Source: Lewinellaceae bacterium
GTDB taxonomy: Bacteria > Bacteroidota > Bacteroidia > Chitinophagales > Saprospiraceae
Reading direction: 5' to 3'
Assembly (NCBI GenBank): GCA_020636315.1
Contig: JACJYA010000013.1
Span: 62,001 to 126,000, forward strand
DNA length: 64,000 nt
Below the pieces are notes generated by a model. The model ran no database searches. It was not told the DNA's origin and saw only the letters and a list, made by a program, of their open reading frames with translations. The translations under genes and the position numbers were made by a program. Positions 1 through 9,042 of this stretch are shown here, piece by piece (the stretch's first letter is position 1; every line of letters begins with the position of its first letter).

Positions 1-177
1 GGTGCCGGCATCCCGGAGTTCGAAGGAGGAATAGATGATGCTCAGGCTGTCCAGTTCAATGGCTTCCGCCCGGGGGAGGAAAGTGCGTTCCCGGCGGTTA
101 TCGGCCAGAGGCGACTGTGCCGGAAGCCTGGCAACCAGCGTCAGAATTAGCAATATGTATAGCCCGGTTTTTCTCAA
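1..177 (-). CDS. N-terminal part of a secreted protein, function not recognised (cut by window edge)
   Basis: Only the first 59 codons are inside the window. Translation from a TTG codon at 175-177 gives a basic start (LRKTGLY), a hydrophobic stretch of about ten residues and a likely signal peptidase site after LPAQ, so the product is exported. An in-frame TGA lies 11 codons upstream of the TTG and no ATG or GTG falls between them, which is why the TTG is chosen. The mature start contains RTFLPRAEAIELDSLSIIY. I do not recognise the family. The reading frame stays open to base 1 and the gene continues to the left. Confidence 0.55.
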   Translation of the reverse strand, partial: MRKTGLYILLILTLVARLPAQSPLADNRRERTFLPRAEAIELDSLSIIYSSFELRDAGT

Positions 178-874
178 ATCGTATGCTTCGTTATATTCTG
201 CCGCAAAGGCTCACAGACACAAAGGTATCAGGCTCGGTTTGAAATTACTATTGAGAACGCGAAATGGGCAGGTAAGGTATTTTGTTTCGGCATCGGGGAG
301 GAAAAACAGAACGGTGCGGACAAAAAAACAGAAAGGGCAACACATGGTTGCCCTTTCCGCAAGAAATCACCCGACTGTTGTGTTGGCTGTTGAGTGACAG
401 GCACTCTAGCCAAATCACTCATCAGCACTTATCAATTCAACAACTTTGACGTTAAAAAGCTGCCAAAGTATTGTTTTGCGCCTGTAATTTAAGATAAATT
501 AACATTTTGAGGGGAAGCTTAACCGAAAAATAGCATAAATTTTACACCTGCGTCGGGCCAGAGTGGCATCTTTTTTGCTGCTCCTGTATCCTGATGGCGG
601 CGGAAAATTAAATCCGGGGCATATATGAGAAATATTTTACTTTTCACTAAATTTGTCCATATTTGGGCTGTTCCCTTTATAGCTCCAGATATATTGGATC
701 GCTCAGAGAGGGCCCTTCGCCTCCACTGCAGCTTCAGGTTACATACCCTTTTTTTTCGATTGCCTACATTTGAAAGACCATCTGCACCGCCCCTGTCCGC
801 TACCCCATTTTTGGGTTTCTGTGCTACGGTTGTATCGAATGTACTATTTCGCCCATGAGCTTAAAAAACCGCTT
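178..874. other. Intergenic region, no gene seen
   Basis: This stretch of about 700 bases separates divergent genes. It holds the hairpin at 331-357. The short open frames in it, including ones at 228-428 and 625-858, lack a plausible start context or recognisable protein, and one of them runs through the hairpin. Both divergent promoters should lie here, but I could not place them with confidence. Confidence 0.5.
324..357 (-). terminator. Rho-independent-type terminator, reading leftwards
   Basis: A perfect 11-bp inverted repeat (GAAAGGGCAAC, 331-341; GTTGCCCTTTC, 347-357) encloses a 5-base loop. On the minus strand it is followed by TGTTTTTTT. No convincing gene lies immediately to its right, so it may end a short untranslated transcript or act ahead of the partial gene at 1-177. 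Confidence 0.55.
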
Positions 875-3763
875 ATGCAAAGACGACCTTTACTCTTAAT
901 CCTCTTTGTCTCTGCTGCACTGGCCGCCGCCGCACAAACGGTGGATGTGCAAAACTACCGCACCATTGACGGTAGCCAGAATAACCTGGGCCACCCCGAT
1001 TGGGGAGCGGCGGGAACCAACCTGCTTTTCTTCACTCCGGTCGGCTATGAGAACCTCATCGATGAGCCGGCGGGCCCCAACCGGCCCAACCCCCGGGAGA
1101 TCAGCAACCGCCTCTTTTCCCAGAGCGGCCTGCTCAACGACCCCATGAACCTCAGCGATTTTTGCTGGGTCTGGGGCCAGTTTATCGATCATGATATCGG
1201 CCTTACGCCGGATGGCAGTGAAGACGCCAGCATTCCGGTTCCGGAAGGAGATGACTGGTTCGACCCTTTTAACACCGGCCAGATGATGATCCCCATGAAG
1301 CGCAACATTTATGACCCCAATACGGGGACCAATGCGCTCAACCCCCGTCGCCACCCCAACATGATCACCTCCTTTATCGATGGTTCGGGGGTATATGGCT
1401 CGGAGGAAGAACGCGCCAACTGGCTGCGCACATTCTCAGGCGGGAAACTGAAGACTTCGTCCGGCAACCTGCCGCCTTTCAATACTTACAACGGAGAATA
1501 CGATACTCCCATCGACCCCAATGCTCCCCACATGGACAATCCCGTGGGTATCAGCGATAAGTTTTTCGTCGCCGGTGACGCGCGGGCCAACGAAAACCCG
1601 CTTTTGCTCAGTTTCCATACCACCTTCCTGCGCGAACACAACCGCTTGTGTGACGAACTGGCCGGTTTGCATCCCGACTGGACGGATGAAGAGCTGTACC
1701 AGCACGCCCGGAAGATCGTCGGGGCACTCATTCAGTCGGTAGTGTTTAACGAATGGCTGCCTACTATGGGTGTCAACCTGCCGGCTTACCAGGGATACGA
1801 CTCTGCGGTGAACCCCCAGTTGATGAACGTTTTTTCCGGCGCTGCCTTCCGAATGGGCCATACCTTGCTCAATGGCCAGCTGATGCGCGTCGATAATGAT
1901 GGCAACGTATTGTCACAAGGCAACATGATGCTGCGCGATGCCTTCTTCAACCCCTTCCCGGTAATGGATATGGGGATCGAGCCCTTTATCAAAGGGATGG
2001 CCATACAGCCTCAACAGAGCTTCGACGCCAAAGTGATCGACGACGTCCGCAACTTCCTCTTCGGCCCTCCGGGCGCCGGCGGCCTGGACCTGGCCTCCAT
2101 CAATATCAATCGCGGCCGCGAACGAGGGCTGGTTGATTACAACCGGATCCGCCAGGCATTCGGGCTGTCGCGCTACAGCTTTTTCCAGCAGATCAATTCC
2201 AATCAGAGCGTTTACCTGCCTATGGTTTCTATGTACGGGGATATCAACAACGTTGACCCCTGGGTGGGAATGCTGGCAGAGGAACGCATGCCGGGAGCTC
2301 TTTTCGGGCCCACTGTGATGAAGATCATGCAGGTGCAGTTCGCCGCTCTGCGGGATGGAGACCGCTTCTTCTATGAAAATGACCCCGTCCTTTCCAATGA
2401 GGAGAAAACGATGATCCGCAATACATCACTGCACGATATCATCATGCGCAATACCGGCATCACGCTGATGCAGGACAAGGTATTTGAGGCTATGCCGCAT
2501 TCCCAGATCTGCAATAATATGACAGCGGATGTGGCCGGCAGTATATACACCGAAACAGGGTTGCCGGTACCCGATGTTTCCGTACGGGTAGTCAGTGGTT
2601 CCGGTAATATGGAACTGCTCTCCAATCCGGATGGCGCCTTCTACTTCGTCGATGTACCCGCCTGTGATGTCAACATGATCGACCTGAGAAAGCAGGATGA
2701 TGTAACCAACGGAGTCTCAACTGCCGACCTGGTCTTCATCCAGCAGCACATCCTCGGTATCCGGGAACTGGACAGCCCCTACAAGATCATCGCTGCCGAT
2801 GCCGACCACAACGGCGCTGTGACTGCACTGGACCAGATCTACATCCGGAAGGTGATCCTGGGCATTGCAACGTCCTTCCCCAACAACAATCCCTGGCGTT
2901 TTGTACGGGCAGATTACCAATTCCAGACAAGTGACCCGCTGTCTGAAGATTTTCCCGAGGTGGTCTCGGTCGAAGATATCCTGTCCAACGATATGAACGT
3001 CAATTTCACCGCGGTCAAGATCGGCGATGTGACCGGGGATGTTGACCCCACCAATATGCTCCGCCCGGTTGAGCCGCGCGCCATACTGGCCTTTGAACTG
3101 GAGAACATGGAGCTTCAGGCAGGGCAGTCCTACCAGATAGCTTTCACCGCCGATGCATTCAGCGACATCCGGGGTTACCAGTTTGGCCTTGATTATGATG
3201 AGCAGGCCCTTGGTTTCGAGGGCATTATCCCGGGTAGCCTTACGGGCCTTTCAGAGGATAACTTCGGCGTCTTTACCGGTGAAGGTATGGTAACAGCCAG
3301 CTGGTTCAAAACGGAGAATTTTGAAACCGTAAAGGGCGAACCGCTCTTCTCCCTTAGTTTCCGGGCGCTGCAGGATGTACAGCTGAGTGATGTACTGGCC
3401 CTGAGCGATGAAAAGACAAAGGGCGAAGCCTACAATGATTATATGGAAACAATGGGAGTATCCCTTGAATTCAATACTACCGGTGTGACTGTTGAGGAGC
3501 CGGCTTTTGCGTTGTATCAAAACCGGCCGAACCCCTTTACCCACACCACTGCCATTCCATTCCGGATTCCGGCTGACGGCTGGGCAAGACTAACCGTCTT
3601 TGATGTAACGGGCAAAACGCTGCTCGTAAAAGAAGGCAGCTTCAGCGCCGGATACAACGAATGGGAACTGAACCGAAACGAAACCGGGGCAGCCGGCCTG
3701 CTTTACTATCGGGTAGAGACAGAAGTCGGCGCCGCTACCCGGCGCATGTTAATCGTAGATTGA
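875..3763 (+). CDS. Secreted animal-type haem peroxidase with dockerin-like module and T9SS sorting tail
   Basis: 962 residues. I chose the ATG at 875 because it gives a clean signal peptide (MQRRPLLLILFVSAALAAAAQ); an upstream ATG at 770 would add 35 unlikely residues. Residues about 25-560 match the peroxidasin/myeloperoxidase superfamily. The distal motif is WGQFIDHD (His106 between two Asp), the distal Arg is in GDARANENP (Arg237), the proximal His is in FRMGHTLLN (His329), and NINRGRERG is the conserved helix. Residues about 612-663 hold two dockerin-type repeats (AADADHNGAVTALD). A beta-sandwich resembling cohesin follows at about 730-860. A type A T9SS tail (YQNRPNPF...) ends the protein. 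It probably uses peroxide to oxidise halides or organic substrates at the cell surface or outside the cell; the substrate is not evident. It stands alone and is followed by a strong terminator. Confidence 0.9.
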   Translation: MQRRPLLLILFVSAALAAAAQTVDVQNYRTIDGSQNNLGHPDWGAAGTNLLFFTPVGYENLIDEPAGPNRPNPREISNRLFSQSGLLNDPMNLSDFCWVWGQFIDHDIGLTPDGSEDASIPVPEGDDWFDPFNTGQMMIPMKRNIYDPNTGTNALNPRRHPNMITSFIDGSGVYGSEEERANWLRTFSGGKLKTSSGNLPPFNTYNGEYDTPIDPNAPHMDNPVGISDKFFVAGDARANENPLLLSFHTTFLREHNRLCDELAGLHPDWTDEELYQHARKIVGALIQSVVFNEWLPTMGVNLPAYQGYDSAVNPQLMNVFSGAAFRMGHTLLNGQLMRVDNDGNVLSQGNMMLRDAFFNPFPVMDMGIEPFIKGMAIQPQQSFDAKVIDDVRNFLFGPPGAGGLDLASININRGRERGLVDYNRIRQAFGLSRYSFFQQINSNQSVYLPMVSMYGDINNVDPWVGMLAEERMPGALFGPTVMKIMQVQFAALRDGDRFFYENDPVLSNEEKTMIRNTSLHDIIMRNTGITLMQDKVFEAMPHSQICNNMTADVAGSIYTETGLPVPDVSVRVVSGSGNMELLSNPDGAFYFVDVPACDVNMIDLRKQDDVTNGVSTADLVFIQQHILGIRELDSPYKIIAADADHNGAVTALDQIYIRKVILGIATSFPNNNPWRFVRADYQFQTSDPLSEDFPEVVSVEDILSNDMNVNFTAVKIGDVTGDVDPTNMLRPVEPRAILAFELENMELQAGQSYQIAFTADAFSDIRGYQFGLDYDEQALGFEGIIPGSLTGLSEDNFGVFTGEGMVTASWFKTENFETVKGEPLFSLSFRALQDVQLSDVLALSDEKTKGEAYNDYMETMGVSLEFNTTGVTVEEPAFALYQNRPNPFTHTTAIPFRIPADGWARLTVFDVTGKTLLVKEGSFSAGYNEWELNRNETGAAGLLYYRVETEVGAATRRMLIVD

Positions 3764-3804
3764 CGTACTGCGATACTAGATTAGTGAATCTTTATTTTTT
3801 CATA

Positions 3805-3843
3805 AAGCCGGAACGTAATGCTCTGTTCCGGCTTTTGTTTTTG
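3805..3843 (+). terminator. Rho-independent-type terminator after the peroxidase gene
   Basis: AAGCCGGAAC (3805-3814) and GTTCCGGCTT (3825-3834) form a perfect 10-bp stem with a 10-base loop, followed by TTGTTTTT. It lies between convergent genes and could serve both directions. Confidence 0.8.
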
Positions 3844-3854
3844 GTGCTTTTACC

Positions 3855-5492
3855 TCAAAAGCCTTCGGGATGCTGAAGGTGAAAATCGGTATTTGCCTGG
3901 TAAAGGGCCGCCAGTTTCAGGATCTCCGCCTCGCCGAACAATTGTCCGCAAAAAGTGATGCTCGTCGGTAACCTGTCGATGAAACCAGTGGGCAGCACCA
4001 CACAGGGATGGCCGGTGAGGTTGGTGCGCAGCAGGTTGCCGCCGGCCCATGAAGGGGCCAGGAACACATCCACTTCCCGGAGCGCCTTATGGGTTTCTTC
4101 GATCAGGCGGGAGCGAAGGCGGTTGGCCTGGAGGTACTCTACTGCCGGGATGAAGCGCGATTGCCGGAAAACATTGGGCCAGGCATTCCGGAGCTGGCGC
4201 ACCAGCAGGCTGTCCCTTCCGGAGCGGGTGAGCTCGTCGAAGGCCGCCGCCGCTTCGGCGCTCAGCACAAAGCCGATATCCGGGACTTCCGGCAGTTCGA
4301 TGGCCACCGGCTCGAAACCCAGTTCCCGCAGCTTTGCGATCACCAGGCTGTCTCTTTCCCGGAAGCGGTAATCACTCTCAAAATCGCTTTTGAGATAGCC
4401 TATCTTCAATTTGCCGGCCTCCAGCTGCCGGTTGTAGTTGAAGGCTGCCGGAAGGGTGGTGGGGTCCCGCTCGTCCTTTCCGCGGATGGCATCAAAAACA
4501 ATGGCGCAGTCCTGAGCCGTGCGGCAGATGGGGCCGATCTTGTCCATGCTCCAGCTCAATGCCATGGCGCCGTACCGGCTTACGCGGCCGAAAGTAGGCC
4601 GTAAGCCGGTAGTTCCACAAACCGTAGAAGGCGAAACGATGGAACCCCAGGTTTCAGTGCCTATCGCAAAGGGAAGCAAACCCGCCGAGACGGACGAAGC
4701 GGAACCGGCTGAGGAGCCGCTGGAGCCTTGCTCCGGGTTCCAGGGGTTGCGGGTTTTGCCACCGAACCACACATCGCCCCAGGCCAGGGCGCCCAGGGTA
4801 AGCTTGGCGGTGAGCACCGCGCCGGCGGCCTCCAGCTTTTCAATGACAGCTGCATCATGATCCAGCATCTGATCTTTGTAAGGCATAGCGCCCCAGGTCG
4901 TTTTATAATCCCGGGTGGCCAGCAGGTCCTTGGCGCCGAAGGGGATGCCATGCAGCGGGCCCCGGTACTCGCCATGGGCCAGTTCCGCATCCATCTGCCG
5001 GGCCCGAGCCAGCGCGCGTTCTTCGGTGAGGGTGATAACGCAGTGCAGCGTAGGGTCATACTTTCGTAACCGCTCCAGGAAAAACTTCGTGAGCTCCACC
5101 GAGCTGATCTGCCGGCCCTTGATGAGGGCGGAAAGCTGAGCAACGGAGTAAAAAGCGAGTTCTTCCCTGTTTTCGGGCAAGGCAACCTTCGCAGGAATAT
5201 CGAAGTTTACAGGCTCCTGAGCGGTTTCGGGGGTGAAACCTGCAGGTAAGGGATTGAAGAGAAGGGAAGGAGCAAGCTCGTTGGGGATGTCCTTTTCCCG
5301 GATGGAGGCATAACTGCCGCGCAGCTCTTCCAGGCCGGGAAGCATGCTGTCGATCTCCGTTTCTGTCATTTCCAGGCCGATGAGTTCTGCTGCCTGATGT
5401 ACCATTGCCCGGTCGATAGGGGCGCGCAGGAACGTAAAGCTCAACAGGGCCCCGAAAGCCAGGCCGATGAGAAGATAGAGTGGTTTTTTCAT
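3855..5492 (-). CDS. Membrane-anchored or exported amidase-signature family hydrolase
   Basis: 545 residues. The N-terminus (MKKPLYLLIGLAFGALLSFTF) is a signal or anchor helix, so the enzyme acts outside the cytoplasm and is not the GatA subunit of tRNA amidotransferase. The catalytic triad of the amidase-signature family is visible: Lys188 in GIPFGAKD, the cis-Ser in GSSGSSAGSA (about Ser260) and the nucleophile Ser284 in GTETWGSIVSPS. The last motif has Trp where most relatives have Gly (GTDTGGS), which may alter the acyl pocket. It probably hydrolyses amide bonds of small amides or peptides; the substrate cannot be read from the sequence. The gene appears to be monocistronic and ends close to the convergent peroxidase gene. 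Confidence 0.88.
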   Translation of the reverse strand: MKKPLYLLIGLAFGALLSFTFLRAPIDRAMVHQAAELIGLEMTETEIDSMLPGLEELRGSYASIREKDIPNELAPSLLFNPLPAGFTPETAQEPVNFDIPAKVALPENREELAFYSVAQLSALIKGRQISSVELTKFFLERLRKYDPTLHCVITLTEERALARARQMDAELAHGEYRGPLHGIPFGAKDLLATRDYKTTWGAMPYKDQMLDHDAAVIEKLEAAGAVLTAKLTLGALAWGDVWFGGKTRNPWNPEQGSSGSSAGSASSVSAGLLPFAIGTETWGSIVSPSTVCGTTGLRPTFGRVSRYGAMALSWSMDKIGPICRTAQDCAIVFDAIRGKDERDPTTLPAAFNYNRQLEAGKLKIGYLKSDFESDYRFRERDSLVIAKLRELGFEPVAIELPEVPDIGFVLSAEAAAAFDELTRSGRDSLLVRQLRNAWPNVFRQSRFIPAVEYLQANRLRSRLIEETHKALREVDVFLAPSWAGGNLLRTNLTGHPCVVLPTGFIDRLPTSITFCGQLFGEAEILKLAALYQANTDFHLQHPEGF

Positions 5493-5558
5493 ACTTGATC
5501 CTTGTTTTGAATACCAGAAATACCGGGTAGCTTTCCAATTAAATGCTGAATTTGAAGA

Positions 5559-5641
5559 GACTGTTCATTAAAATGTGTCCGCGTTACGCTAACCCGCTGG
5601 TTTCCAGAAACCCAGAAACCCAGAAACCCCAGAACAGTCCC
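5559..5641 (+). repeat. Dispersed repeat element, copy A
   Basis: It begins GACTGTTCA and ends GAACAGTCCC, so the ends are imperfect inverted repeats. Internally it carries GCTAACCCGCTGGTTTCCAG and runs of CCAGAAAC. The same ordered blocks occur at 31778-31869 and, inverted, at 56032-56122. It has no open reading frame. A REP- or MITE-like non-autonomous element is a reasonable guess. Confidence 0.7.
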
Positions 5642-5854
5642 AATCTGAACGGTCACCCCGGCAGTTTACCGAAGATCCGAAATTTCAGGATATTGCAGGT
5701 AATAAACCTGAAAAACGCTTTCTGGTTTTCAGGATGCCCAACTTCAGCACCTTTTCAGAAAACGGGCATGCCATCCGAGGCAAAATGCCGGAATTGATAG
5801 CGAATTTTCGCTGAAAACTGTATCTTGAGCGAGCCTCTGTGGTTTGGCCTTCGG

Positions 5855-5875
5855 GCGCTAATTTTCCATTAGCGC
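5855..5875. repeat. Palindrome GCGCTAAT/ATTAGCGC, copy 1
   Basis: A perfect 8-bp inverted repeat with a 5-base loop (TTTCC), 48 bases before the dienoyl-CoA reductase start. Near-identical palindromes occur at 48401-48440 and 56014-56032. It could be a protein-binding site, a leader hairpin or a mobile palindromic unit. Confidence 0.6.
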
Positions 5876-5923
5876 TTGAATTATCACACTGTTCAAAACA
5901 GCTCCAATCATCAAAAAAAAGTC

Positions 5924-7948
5924 ATGAACGAATTATACCCACACCTGCTCGCTCCGCTCGACCTTGGCTTTACCACTTTGAAGAACCGCGTCCTGATGGG
6001 GTCTATGCACACCGGGCTCGAGGAAGAAAAGGATGGTTTTGAACGCATGGCTTCTTACTATGCAGAGCGTGCCCGTGGGGGCGTTGGCCTGATCGTTACC
6101 GGCGGGATAGCCCCTAACCGGGCGGGGTGGGTATCGCCTTTTTCAGCCAAACTCACAACGCGCGGGGAGATGAGGAAGCACCGGCTGATAACCGAAGCGG
6201 TGCATGACGGGGAGGGAAAGATCTGTATGCAGATCCTGCACGCCGGGCGGTACGGATACCATCCTCTGGCGGTGGCCCCGTCTGCCCTGAAATCGCCCAT
6301 TTCCCCTTTCAGGCCCTGGAAGCTATCCGGAAGGGGTGTGGAGCGGACCATCCGCGCCTTCGCCCGGGCCGCCCGGCTGGCACAGGAAGCCGGCTACGAT
6401 GGCGTGGAGGTGATGGGGTCTGAGGGCTATCTCATCAACCAGTTTATCGTCTCCAAAACCAATAAGCGCAAAGATCAGTGGGGCGGGCCGTACGAGAACC
6501 GCATCCGTTTTCCGATAGAAATTGTCCGCCGCATCCGGGAAGCGGCAGGCCCGGATTTCATCATCATCTACCGCCTCTCGATGCTCGACCTGGTCGATGA
6601 CGGCAGCACCTGGGAAGAAGTGGAGGTGCTGGCGCGCCGGATCGAGGAAGCCGGGGCCACCATCATCAATACCGGTATCGGCTGGCACGAGGCCCGGGTG
6701 CCGACCATAGCCACCATGGTACCCCGCGGCGGTTTCAGCTGGGTGACCAAACGCCTCATGGGCAAAGTCGGCATTCCGCTGATCACTACCAACCGCATCA
6801 ACACACCGGAGATAGCGGAAAAGATCCTGGCGGACGGCCATGCCGACATGGTTTCCATGGCGCGCCCTTTCCTGGCCGACCCGGATTTTGTGAAAAAGGC
6901 GATGGAGCAGCGGGCGGACGAGATCAATACCTGCATCGCCTGCAACCAGGCCTGCCTCGACCACGTGTTCGAGCGCAAAACCTCCAGTTGCCTGGTCAAT
7001 CCCCGCGCCTGCCACGAGACGAAGCTGAAATATGTGACGGCGAAAGTGAGAAAGAAGGTTGGAGTTGTAGGCGCTGGCCCGGCGGGGCTGGCATTCGCCA
7101 CTGTTGCTGCCGGGCGCGGCCATGAGGTGCACCTCTTCGAGGCCGATAGCAAGATCGGCGGCCAGTTCAATATGGCCAAACGCATCCCCGGAAAGGAAGA
7201 ATTTCATGAAACCATCCGGTACTTCCGCAGGCGGATAGAAAAAACGGGGGTACATTTACACCTGAATACCCGCGCTGATGTGGAGTTGCTGGCTGCCGGA
7301 AATTTCGATGAAGTAGTGGTCGCTACAGGCGTATTGCCGCGCCAGGTACAGATCGAAGGTATCGATCACCCCAAAGTGCTCAGTTATATCGAGGTGCTGA
7401 AGGGGCTCATGCCGGTAGGGGAACGGGTGGCCATCATCGGCGCCGGCGGCATCGGCTTTGATGTGGCGGAATTCCTGAGCCAGGAGGGGGAATCCACCAG
7501 CCTGAAAGTGGAAGCCTTTATGGAAGAATGGGGTGTTGATATGGATTACAACCACCGCGGCGCCCTCACTAAACCCGATCCGGAACCGCCGGCCCGGCAG
7601 GTCTATCTGTGCCAGCGTTCCAAAGGGAAACCGGGCGCCGGACTGGGCAAGACGACCGGCTGGGTGCACCGCCTCGCCCTGCGCCGCCGCAATGTCAAAA
7701 TGCTCAGCGAAGTGCAGTACCAACGCATTGATGATCAGGGGTTGCACCTTAACGTCAAAGGAGAACCACTGGTCCTTGAAGTGGATAACATCATCATTTG
7801 CGCCGGACAGGAACCCCTTCGGGACTTGTGGGAGCCATTGAGAGACAAGGGCATAACCGTCCACCTCATCGGAGGGGCCGACGAGGCCCGCGAACTGGAC
7901 GCCAAACGGGCGATCTATCAGGCAAGCTGGCTGGCGGCGGGGATGTGA
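5924..7948 (+). CDS. fadH: NADPH-dependent 2,4-dienoyl-CoA reductase
   Basis: 674 residues, close to the 672 of E. coli FadH. The first half is an FMN-binding old-yellow-enzyme barrel with the catalytic Tyr in GSEGYLINQF and the His in GIGWHEARVP. The [4Fe-4S] cysteines follow the FadH spacing C-x2-C-x3-C-x11-C (CIACNQAC then SSC, about residues 336-355). The second half has a Rossmann FAD site (VGVVGAGPAGLAFAT) and an NADPH site (VAIIGAGGIGFD). The enzyme reduces 2,4-dienoyl-CoA intermediates during beta-oxidation of unsaturated fatty acids. The ATG at 5924 gives the family start; the frame is open upstream to an ATG at 5876, which would add 16 unlikely residues. No other beta-oxidation gene is adjacent. 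Confidence 0.93.
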   Translation: MNELYPHLLAPLDLGFTTLKNRVLMGSMHTGLEEEKDGFERMASYYAERARGGVGLIVTGGIAPNRAGWVSPFSAKLTTRGEMRKHRLITEAVHDGEGKICMQILHAGRYGYHPLAVAPSALKSPISPFRPWKLSGRGVERTIRAFARAARLAQEAGYDGVEVMGSEGYLINQFIVSKTNKRKDQWGGPYENRIRFPIEIVRRIREAAGPDFIIIYRLSMLDLVDDGSTWEEVEVLARRIEEAGATIINTGIGWHEARVPTIATMVPRGGFSWVTKRLMGKVGIPLITTNRINTPEIAEKILADGHADMVSMARPFLADPDFVKKAMEQRADEINTCIACNQACLDHVFERKTSSCLVNPRACHETKLKYVTAKVRKKVGVVGAGPAGLAFATVAAGRGHEVHLFEADSKIGGQFNMAKRIPGKEEFHETIRYFRRRIEKTGVHLHLNTRADVELLAAGNFDEVVVATGVLPRQVQIEGIDHPKVLSYIEVLKGLMPVGERVAIIGAGGIGFDVAEFLSQEGESTSLKVEAFMEEWGVDMDYNHRGALTKPDPEPPARQVYLCQRSKGKPGAGLGKTTGWVHRLALRRRNVKMLSEVQYQRIDDQGLHLNVKGEPLVLEVDNIIICAGQEPLRDLWEPLRDKGITVHLIGGADEARELDAKRAIYQASWLAAGM

Positions 7949-8351
7949 GTGGCAGTATGTCTTCCACCTGAAGGCCAAGCCCGGCCCCGGCCGGGAAAGC
8001 CTGCCAGGAGGCGGGTACGGTAGCGGCCTATCAGGCGTTTCTGGCCAAATATCCGGAAGGGATGTATCCTGCCCTTTATTAGAGGAAAATATACCAGCTG
8101 GTAAATCAACTGCTATCGAAGCTATCACCTCCCCCGCTGGCGGGGGTCGGGGGGTGGTCAAATAGCATTTTCCTCGATCCAATTCCCAACCATAATAGAT
8201 ACATCATCTATCTTATTCAGCACTTCCCAGTCTGAAAACCTGAGGACGGTGCTTGCATTAGCGAAGCTTGCTATCTTCTATTCGCCCTGGAAAATTTTGG
8301 CAAAACCATTCACACGTACTATCTTTCCGTGAGCAAAAAACCAATCTACCC
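7949..8351. other. Intergenic region with a coding relic and a GC hairpin
   Basis: About 400 bases. It holds a possible gene relic (8014-8082) and a C5G/CG5 hairpin at 8131-8146 inside a C-rich then G-rich stretch. Nothing else is recognisable. Confidence 0.45.
8014..8082 (+). pseudogene. Possible relic of a repeat-containing protein
   Basis: One frame reads GTVAAYQAFLAKYPEGMYP and then stops. AYQAFLxKYPxG is typical of the short helical repeats found between domains of caspase-like or formylglycine-type Bacteroidota proteins. There is no start codon or intact domain around it, so at most this is a degraded fragment. Confidence 0.25.
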
Positions 8352-8984
8352 ATGCAACAGGAGCTAGTGAACATAGATGCCAGGATCCAGGCCTTTTGGC
8401 AATGGTTCCTCGAAATGGAAGACAATATCCGGGAGTATTTCGAAGAGGAAGAGATGGTGGACAAATCGGCACTCATTGAGTCTATAAACAACCGGGTGCT
8501 GGACTTCGGGCTTTTTGCCTGGGAGATCGGCCCGGGCATCAACCGCGCTTTCTACCTGTCCATCTCTCCCAATGGAGACCGGCAAAGGCTCCGGATCAGC
8601 CGGCAGATCATGGCCGCCGCGCCTGACTTGCCGGACTGGGAATTCTACCACGCCAAACCTGCAAAAGGATGGAACCCGAGATTTACCCTCTATGACGACT
8701 TCATGGTGGAGCGCGAAGTAGATGCTTCTCTCTGGAAGTATGCGCTTGTGAAGAAAAAGGACGCAAGGGTGGAAGTCATCCTCGAGGCTCCCAATGTCCA
8801 TCACCTCGACCCGGATACCCGGCGGGAGGCTGGCGAAAAGATTGTTACCGGCCTGCTGGGGGAGGAGCTGGTGATCGAGCATGTTTACCAGGTCAGGGTC
8901 GTGGGAGAGTTGGAGGAGGAACAACAAAGCCAGAGCGCTCCGGTAGAGCAATTAAAACAGCATCTGGAAGAAGTGGCTTTTTAG
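8352..8984 (+). CDS. Conserved soluble protein of unknown function
   Basis: 210 residues, no signal peptide or membrane segment. The ATG at 8352 follows a TAnnTTTC-like element by about 30 bases and is preferred to an in-frame start at 8268. The N-terminal pattern (FWQWFLEMEDNIREYF, then FAWEIGPG and LSISPNGDRQ, then AAPDLPDWEFYHAKP) recalls a widespread uncharacterised bacterial family with motifs W-F-x-E-x-E, EIGPG and SAdG. The C-terminus is acidic and glutamine-rich. It is convergent with the small membrane protein at 9043. I cannot assign a role. Confidence 0.7.
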   Translation: MQQELVNIDARIQAFWQWFLEMEDNIREYFEEEEMVDKSALIESINNRVLDFGLFAWEIGPGINRAFYLSISPNGDRQRLRISRQIMAAAPDLPDWEFYHAKPAKGWNPRFTLYDDFMVEREVDASLWKYALVKKKDARVEVILEAPNVHHLDPDTRREAGEKIVTGLLGEELVIEHVYQVRVVGELEEEQQSQSAPVEQLKQHLEEVAF

Positions 8985-9042
8985 GTAGCAGATACGAGGT
9001 TCAGGAAGAAGCTTATCGGATGGCTCCTTTGCAGTCAAACAA

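Larger units (their letters stand above)
5493..5923. other. Intergenic region with a dispersed repeat and a palindrome
   Basis: About 430 bases between divergent genes. It contains copy A of the dispersed element (5559-5641), an internal period-8 tandem tract CCAGAAAC (three units from about 5604), and the palindrome at 5855-5875. No coding potential is evident. Confidence 0.6.

Noticed and set aside
228..428. A 66-residue minus-strand frame near the left end
   Set aside because: It reads straight through the terminator hairpin at 331-357 and has no family resemblance. A stretch near 390-415 vaguely recalls the D-arm to anticodon region of tRNA-Asp, but no cloverleaf can be drawn.
625..858. 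Possible small gene upstream of the peroxidase
   Set aside because: It overlaps the likely leader and start of the peroxidase gene in another frame and has no conserved features.
3855..5492. Assignment as GatA of the tRNA amidotransferase
   Set aside because: An N-terminal signal/anchor helix and absence of gatB/gatC nearby make an exported amidase more likely.
8131..8146. C/G hairpin as a terminator of fadH
   Set aside because: It lies about 180 bases after the stop, lacks a T run and sits in a C-rich then G-rich tract, so a terminator role is not supported.
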